Below are positions 60,185 to 64,000 of a DNA stretch of 64,000 nucleotides, in pieces. Within the stretch, counting starts at the first letter, position 1, and the number at the start of each line of letters is the position of its first letter. A program made the translations under genes and the position numbers. The DNA comes from a bacterium (lineage in GTDB: Bacteria > Elusimicrobiota > Elusimicrobia > UBA1565 > UBA9628): NCBI GenBank assembly GCA_021799485.1, contig JAJZAK010000004.1, positions 35,887-99,886 of the forward strand, given 5' to 3'. Under the pieces are notes generated by a model. The model worked only from the letters and a program-made list of their open reading frames with translations, made no database searches and had not been told where the DNA came from.

Positions 60185-61356
60185 CGGTCCGCGAGCGGCG
60201 CCGCGCCGTAGAGCGCCGTCAACTTGTCGATGAGCGTCGCGAGGCTGAACTCTTGACGCGCGCGCGCGCGCCCCGCCTCTCCCATACGACGCCGCAGACC
60301 CGGATCATCGGCGAGCCGAAGGCAATAATCCCGCAGCTCCTCCTCATCGCGGGCCAGGAAACCGGTGACGCCGTGAACGACGGCGTCTCGGCTTCCGCTG
60401 CGGGCGGAGGCCACGATCGGGAGGCCCAAGGCCATGGCCTCCAGGATGACGCTCCCCAGCGAGTCCCAACGAGAATAATGGACGAAAACGTCGAAAGCGC
60501 TCATGCGCCGCCATAGCTCGGGAGGCTTGATCCAGCCCGGCATGTCGACACGGCTCTCGATCTTCATCTCCCGGAGGCTGCGGCGCATCGCCGATTCTTC
60601 ATCGCCGGAGCCCAGCCAGGCGCAGCGCAGTCCGGGGCGAGCTTCCGTCAGGGCCCGGCAGAGCCGCACGAAGGCCTCCGGATGGCGCTGGGCCGTGATG
60701 CGCCCGCAGGCGCCGAAGAGGAGGCCGTCCTCGCGGCCGCCGCGCGGACGGCCTGCGTCGGGGAAATCGAGCAGGCAAGCGTCGTGGATTTCATGGACTT
60801 TCTTTCCCCACGCGAGAGTCCGGGAAAGCCTCAGCTCGCTGGGCGAGGTCGCGGCGATGCCCCCGATCCAAGAAACGGACAGTTCGGCCGCCCAATAAAA
60901 GGCGCGGGAGGCCCAAGGCCTGTCCTGGCGAAGGAAGCCGTAGGCGCGGGGCGAGTAGAGGATGTTCGGAACTCCCGCCGCGAGTCCGGCCAGCCTGGCC
61001 AAAACGCCCGCCTTGGAGGAATGCGCATGAACGACGTCGGGCTTCTCCGCGCGAAGAATCGCCAGAAGCTTGCGGAAGGCCGCGGCATCCTTGCCGGGGC
61101 TGATTTCCCGGATCATCTCGGGGACGTAAAAGCTCTTGACGGCGCCCGAGGCTTGCCGCCGGAAAGCCTCCGGGTCGCTCCCGCGGGAAGCGAAGACCAA
61201 GCCCACCTCGAAAAGCCGGGGGTCCAGTCCATTGCAGATCGCCGCGACCTGATTACTGGCTCCGCCGGGATCGCCGCACTCGATCACTTGGAAAACCTTG
61301 ATTTTCCCTCCGCGCGGCGATGGGGCCAAATTTCCGATTTTTCCGCTTGTCGCCAT
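60181..61356 (-). CDS. GT4 family glycosyltransferase
   Basis: 391 residues. KVFQVIECGDPGGASNQVAAI, VVHAHSSKAGVLARLAGLAA, FGACGRITAQRHPEAFV and FVHYSRWDSLGSVILEAMALGLPIVASA give the GT4 donor-binding profile. Its SSKAG segment resembles the 3734-4906 protein. Divergent from the flippase. Confidence 0.88.
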   Translation of the reverse strand: MATSGKIGNLAPSPRGGKIKVFQVIECGDPGGASNQVAAICNGLDPRLFEVGLVFASRGSDPEAFRRQASGAVKSFYVPEMIREISPGKDAAAFRKLLAILRAEKPDVVHAHSSKAGVLARLAGLAAGVPNILYSPRAYGFLRQDRPWASRAFYWAAELSVSWIGGIAATSPSELRLSRTLAWGKKVHEIHDACLLDFPDAGRPRGGREDGLLFGACGRITAQRHPEAFVRLCRALTEARPGLRCAWLGSGDEESAMRRSLREMKIESRVDMPGWIKPPELWRRMSAFDVFVHYSRWDSLGSVILEAMALGLPIVASARSGSRDAVVHGVTGFLARDEEELRDYCLRLADDPGLRRRMGEAGRARARQEFSLATLIDKLTALYGAAPLADR

Positions 61357-61432
61357 CAGGCTGCCCCGGCACGCGGGAACTCCAGGAACGAACGCCCGGC
61401 CACGGCTCCCTTTATTTTATACGATTTCGCGC

Positions 61433-62722
61433 GTGATCCGGAGACTCCGGGAATCAACGGGACCCAAGACCCGCGCCTTCTTGGGAGCTTTCTGGCGCCT
61501 GGCGCCATGGCTCTTGGGAGCCCGAGCGGCCACCTATGCGGCCCAGTTCGCGGCGGGGAGATGGCTGGGCCCCTCGGAATTCGGGAAGGCGTCGTTGTGC
61601 TTGGCCGCGGGGCAATGGTTGGGAGCCCTCCAGGGACTCTGGAACATCGGCGCGGTCAAATTCGCCTCCGCGGAATCGGCCCCGGAGAAGAAGCGCGCCG
61701 TCGTCTCCACCTATTTCATCGTGAGCCTGGCCTGGACGGCCCTCTGCCTGCTTCTCTTGGCGGCCTTGGAAGGCCCTCTCGGCCGCCGTCTGCGCGTCTC
61801 CGGGAATTTGTATTCGTGGGGGCTCGCCTACGGCGCCGCGCTCGCGTTAAACAGCACGGCCTATGCCGTTCTCCAGTCGGATTGTCGCTTCGCGGCGCAA
61901 GGAATCACCGAGTTCCTCTACGGGGCGCTGGTCCCGATCCTCTTCGGCGCCCTCTACTTTGGCGGGGACCGATCCTTCACCGCTTTTCTCGCGGCCTGTG
62001 TCCTGGCCCTCGCCGTCTCCTGCTGCCTGCGGCTTGCGGCGGCGCGGGAACTTTTGAGGCCCGTCTTCTCGAGGGACTCCTTCGCCGCCCTTCGCTCCTA
62101 TTTCTTTCCAGCGATCGCCAACAGCGTGGGACTAGCCGCGATGGAATGGAGCCTCCCCTTCATCGTCCTGGCCTATTTCAATCCCGCCCTCGTCGGCATT
62201 TACAGCGCCTACCGCGCCGGAACCATCATGCTGGCCAAGCCCCTGGGAAACGTGATCGGCACCGTTCTTCTGCCGCACGCGACCCAGGGCGCCGCGCGCC
62301 AAGGCGCCTGGCGCCGGCTCGCGCTCCTGGCGCCCCTCTTCTCCCTCCTCGGCGCCGCCCTCTTTCTCGCGACAGGCTGGCTGTCCCTCGAGATATTCGG
62401 GAAGCGCTACCCCGTCGACCTCGTGTCCGTCGCGCTCTTCTCCCTGGCCGCGGCCCTCTCCGTGCTCGCCATGGCGGCCGAGGCCCTTCTCATGGCCCGG
62501 GACAGCCGCGGGCTCTGGCTTGTGGGGGCGGGCAAGACGGCCGCCGCGGCCCTGGCCGTGACCCTGGGCCTCCTGCTGATCCCCCGGCTGCGCATTCGAG
62601 GCGCCGCGGCGACCGCCTGCGTCAGCCAGGGTTTTTTTCTCGTCTGGTGCTTCTCATGGCGGGGACGCGACGTCGACGGACCAAGTTCGTCGGGACTTTT
62701 CCCCTTGCCGGCCGACACTTAG
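61433..62722 (+). CDS. Polysaccharide flippase (Wzx/MATE-like)
   Basis: 429 residues from a GTG at 61433; the longer frame upstream overlaps the divergent gene. Twelve or so hydrophobic segments, with an N-terminal block (FGKASLCLAAGQWLGALQG..GAVKFASAE) matching the polysaccharide-biosynthesis-transport family. Flips lipid-linked glycan across the inner membrane. A TTTATTTTATACGAT stretch upstream may hold its -10. The end overlaps the convergent GT2 gene by 69 bp. Confidence 0.83.
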   Translation: MIRRLRESTGPKTRAFLGAFWRLAPWLLGARAATYAAQFAAGRWLGPSEFGKASLCLAAGQWLGALQGLWNIGAVKFASAESAPEKKRAVVSTYFIVSLAWTALCLLLLAALEGPLGRRLRVSGNLYSWGLAYGAALALNSTAYAVLQSDCRFAAQGITEFLYGALVPILFGALYFGGDRSFTAFLAACVLALAVSCCLRLAAARELLRPVFSRDSFAALRSYFFPAIANSVGLAAMEWSLPFIVLAYFNPALVGIYSAYRAGTIMLAKPLGNVIGTVLLPHATQGAARQGAWRRLALLAPLFSLLGAALFLATGWLSLEIFGKRYPVDLVSVALFSLAAALSVLAMAAEALLMARDSRGLWLVGAGKTAAAALAVTLGLLLIPRLRIRGAAATACVSQGFFLVWCFSWRGRDVDGPSSSGLFPLPADT

Positions 62723-63778
62723 CCGCCAATAGTCCGACATGGCCCGGAGGCGCCGCGCCGAGGCGCGCCGTCCGCGCAGCCGCCCGGCCAGCACGCACCA
62801 GGCATCCCCGGGACGAAGCCCCAAAAAGAGCGTCGTCTTGACGAGCAGCCCGAGCCCCGCCCATACGGGACGCGCGATCCGCGCGAGAGGCCGCCCGCCC
62901 GGGACCTCCCCGAGCCGCGCCAGAAGGCGGACCCCGGCCAAGTCCCAGCGCAGGCACAGGACCGAATACCGGATCCGCGACAGGATCGCGCGGGCGGCGG
63001 CTTCCGGAATGAAATCCCGGCGGGGCGGCGAACGCAGGGCCTCCTCGATGTGCCGGAGCATCGCGCCGCTTCGCCGGCGGTCGAGGAAGCAGCTCTTCAT
63101 GTAGCTTGCGCGGTCGGAGGGATTGTTGCGAAAGAGCCCGGCGTAATCGCAGACGAAGCAGAGCCCGTGCTTTAAGGCGAGGATCTGAAGCAAAAGCCCG
63201 TCGGCGCAGGACTCCGCCTTCTCGTCGAAGCCCCCCTCGCCGAGAAACGCCTCCATTCTGAAGATAATTGCCGGCGCCGCGAACCAAAAAAAGGGGCGAA
63301 GATGGCGCGCCCTCAGCTCCTCGGGGCGAAAAAACCGGTCGCCGCGGGCCGCCTGCCGCGGGCTCCCGCCCCGGCGCACGAGATGTCCGGCGTCGTCGAG
63401 CTCGGCTCCGAAGGCGCAGCAGGCGCCCGCCTCCGGGTGGCGGCGAAGAAGCGCCCCGGCCCTGTCGAAATAGTCCGGCATGACGAGGTCGTTGGCGGAA
63501 CTCATATAGAGCCATGTCCCGCGCGCCTGCCGCGCGCCTTCGTTGGCGGCGGCGTTGGCGCCCCTGTTCCGCGCGTTGCGCACAAGCCGGATGAGGGGAT
63601 GGCGGGAGGCGAGGGCCTCGACGATGCGCGGGCTGGAGTCGGTCGAGGCGTCGTCCACGACGATGATCTCGCGCAAAAGCTTCGCCGACTCAAGCAGGTT
63701 CAGCAGCTTGGCCGCGATGCAGCGCTCCTCGTTATGCATCGGGATGACGGCGGAGATGTCGGAGTCGGCGCGGGGCAT
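62654..63778 (-). CDS. GT2 family glycosyltransferase
   Basis: 374 residues. AVIPMHNEERCI, IIVVDDASTDSSP, NRGANAAANEGARQARG and YMSSANDLVMPDY form the GT-A core; in the usual D-x-D position it reads SAND, so the metal site may differ. The C-terminal third is basic and helical and may touch the membrane. Convergent with the flippase, whose 3' end it overlaps. Confidence 0.85.
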   Translation of the reverse strand: MPRADSDISAVIPMHNEERCIAAKLLNLLESAKLLREIIVVDDASTDSSPRIVEALASRHPLIRLVRNARNRGANAAANEGARQARGTWLYMSSANDLVMPDYFDRAGALLRRHPEAGACCAFGAELDDAGHLVRRGGSPRQAARGDRFFRPEELRARHLRPFFWFAAPAIIFRMEAFLGEGGFDEKAESCADGLLLQILALKHGLCFVCDYAGLFRNNPSDRASYMKSCFLDRRRSGAMLRHIEEALRSPPRRDFIPEAAARAILSRIRYSVLCLRWDLAGVRLLARLGEVPGGRPLARIARPVWAGLGLLVKTTLFLGLRPGDAWCVLAGRLRGRRASARRLRAMSDYWRLSVGRQGEKSRRTWSVDVASPP

Positions 63779-63793
63779 TGATTTGTTCAGGGT

Positions 63794-64000
63794 CTAGAAA
63801 CGCACGAAGCGGAAGATCGAGATCAAGGCCGCCAGGAAGGCGAAGCCGCCGAAAAGATTGCGCTCCAGGCGCTCGAAGCGCCGGTCCACCTGCTCGAAGC
63901 GCTCGTCGACCATCTTTTCCAAATGAGCGATGTGGTTGAACTGGGTCTTGAGGATGAGCGGGATCGCCTTGTCGTCGGACAAAGTCCCCCGCTCCGTGAT
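63794..64000 (-). CDS. Small coiled-coil/TM protein, 5' end outside window
   Basis: The frame stays open to the right edge. The readable part has a heptad-like charged helix (LEKMVDERFEQVDRRFERLER) and a hydrophobic C-terminus (LFGGFAFLAALISIFRFV), as in small membrane-tethered coiled-coil proteins. A TTG at 63982 could be a start, but the real start may lie further out. Unknown function. Confidence 0.5.
   Translation of the reverse strand: MTERGTLSDDKAIPLILKTQFNHIAHLEKMVDERFEQVDRRFERLERNLFGGFAFLAALISIFRFVRF

Overview
The window is GC-rich, densely packed bacterial DNA from a Gram-negative (diderm) organism. Evidence for an outer membrane and cell-surface export includes a predicted beta-barrel protein, several lipoproteins, a Spy-like periplasmic protein, an O-antigen-ligase-like protein and a large surface-polysaccharide locus. 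Many genes overlap by four bases, and TTG, GTG and probably CTG starts are used. Phylum cannot be fixed from sequence reading alone; a deep-branching, poorly cultured lineage (for example Elusimicrobiota-like) is only a guess.

Region 1 (1-9,840, minus strand) is a housekeeping and envelope run: a GYF-like membrane protein, a small membrane protein, a TPR-SpoIID protein, a GT4 glycosyltransferase, isocitrate dehydrogenase with an unusual four-cysteine insertion, a membrane-anchored GT2, then rpmF-fabG-acpP. A 268-bp MITE-like element with perfect 32-bp terminal inverted repeats sits exactly at the TAATG junction of two genes.

Region 2 (9,930-18,860, plus strand) starts with tRNA-Lys, tRNA-Gly and tRNA-Leu. 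A tightly coupled run follows: tig, lon, a class V aminotransferase, an ABC ATPase and permease, a TPR protein and an orphan histidine kinase, ending at tRNA-Asn.

Region 3 (18,860 to about 34,100) is accessory DNA, with visibly lower GC in parts. The first island lies between two copies of a structured 210-bp repeat that overlaps the tRNA-Asn 3' end. It encodes a tiny secreted 10-cysteine peptide, a secreted small protein, a DsbA-like thiol oxidoreductase, a lipoprotein and a divergent outer-membrane protein. I consider this the best candidate for an undescribed system. Next come a type ISP restriction-modification enzyme coupled to an unknown 436-residue protein, a decayed large-serine-recombinase locus, 427-bp direct repeats bracketing a RelBE-like toxin-antitoxin pair and a TRL lipoprotein pair, a truncated TonB-like fragment, a Spy-like protein and an ankyrin protein.

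Region 4 (34,100-48,310) is mixed: a secreted GH5 glycosidase with seven cysteine-rich repeats, an alkaline-phosphatase-superfamily hydrolase, a lipoprotein, SixA, an SRAP protein, a Kch-like channel with an abnormal selectivity filter, MazG, a methyltransferase, EttA, a second orphan histidine kinase and alpha-glucan phosphorylase.

Region 5 (48,340-64,000) is a surface-polysaccharide locus: a sugar-1-phosphate nucleotidyltransferase, GT2/GT4/GT9 transferases, an O-antigen ligase/polymerase, a flippase, two tandem DegT-type aminotransferases, a GmhA-like isomerase and a trio of oxidoreductases (FAD-dependent, GMC and SDR). A nucleotidyltransferase/small-protein pair, next to a deleted copy of itself, interrupts it.
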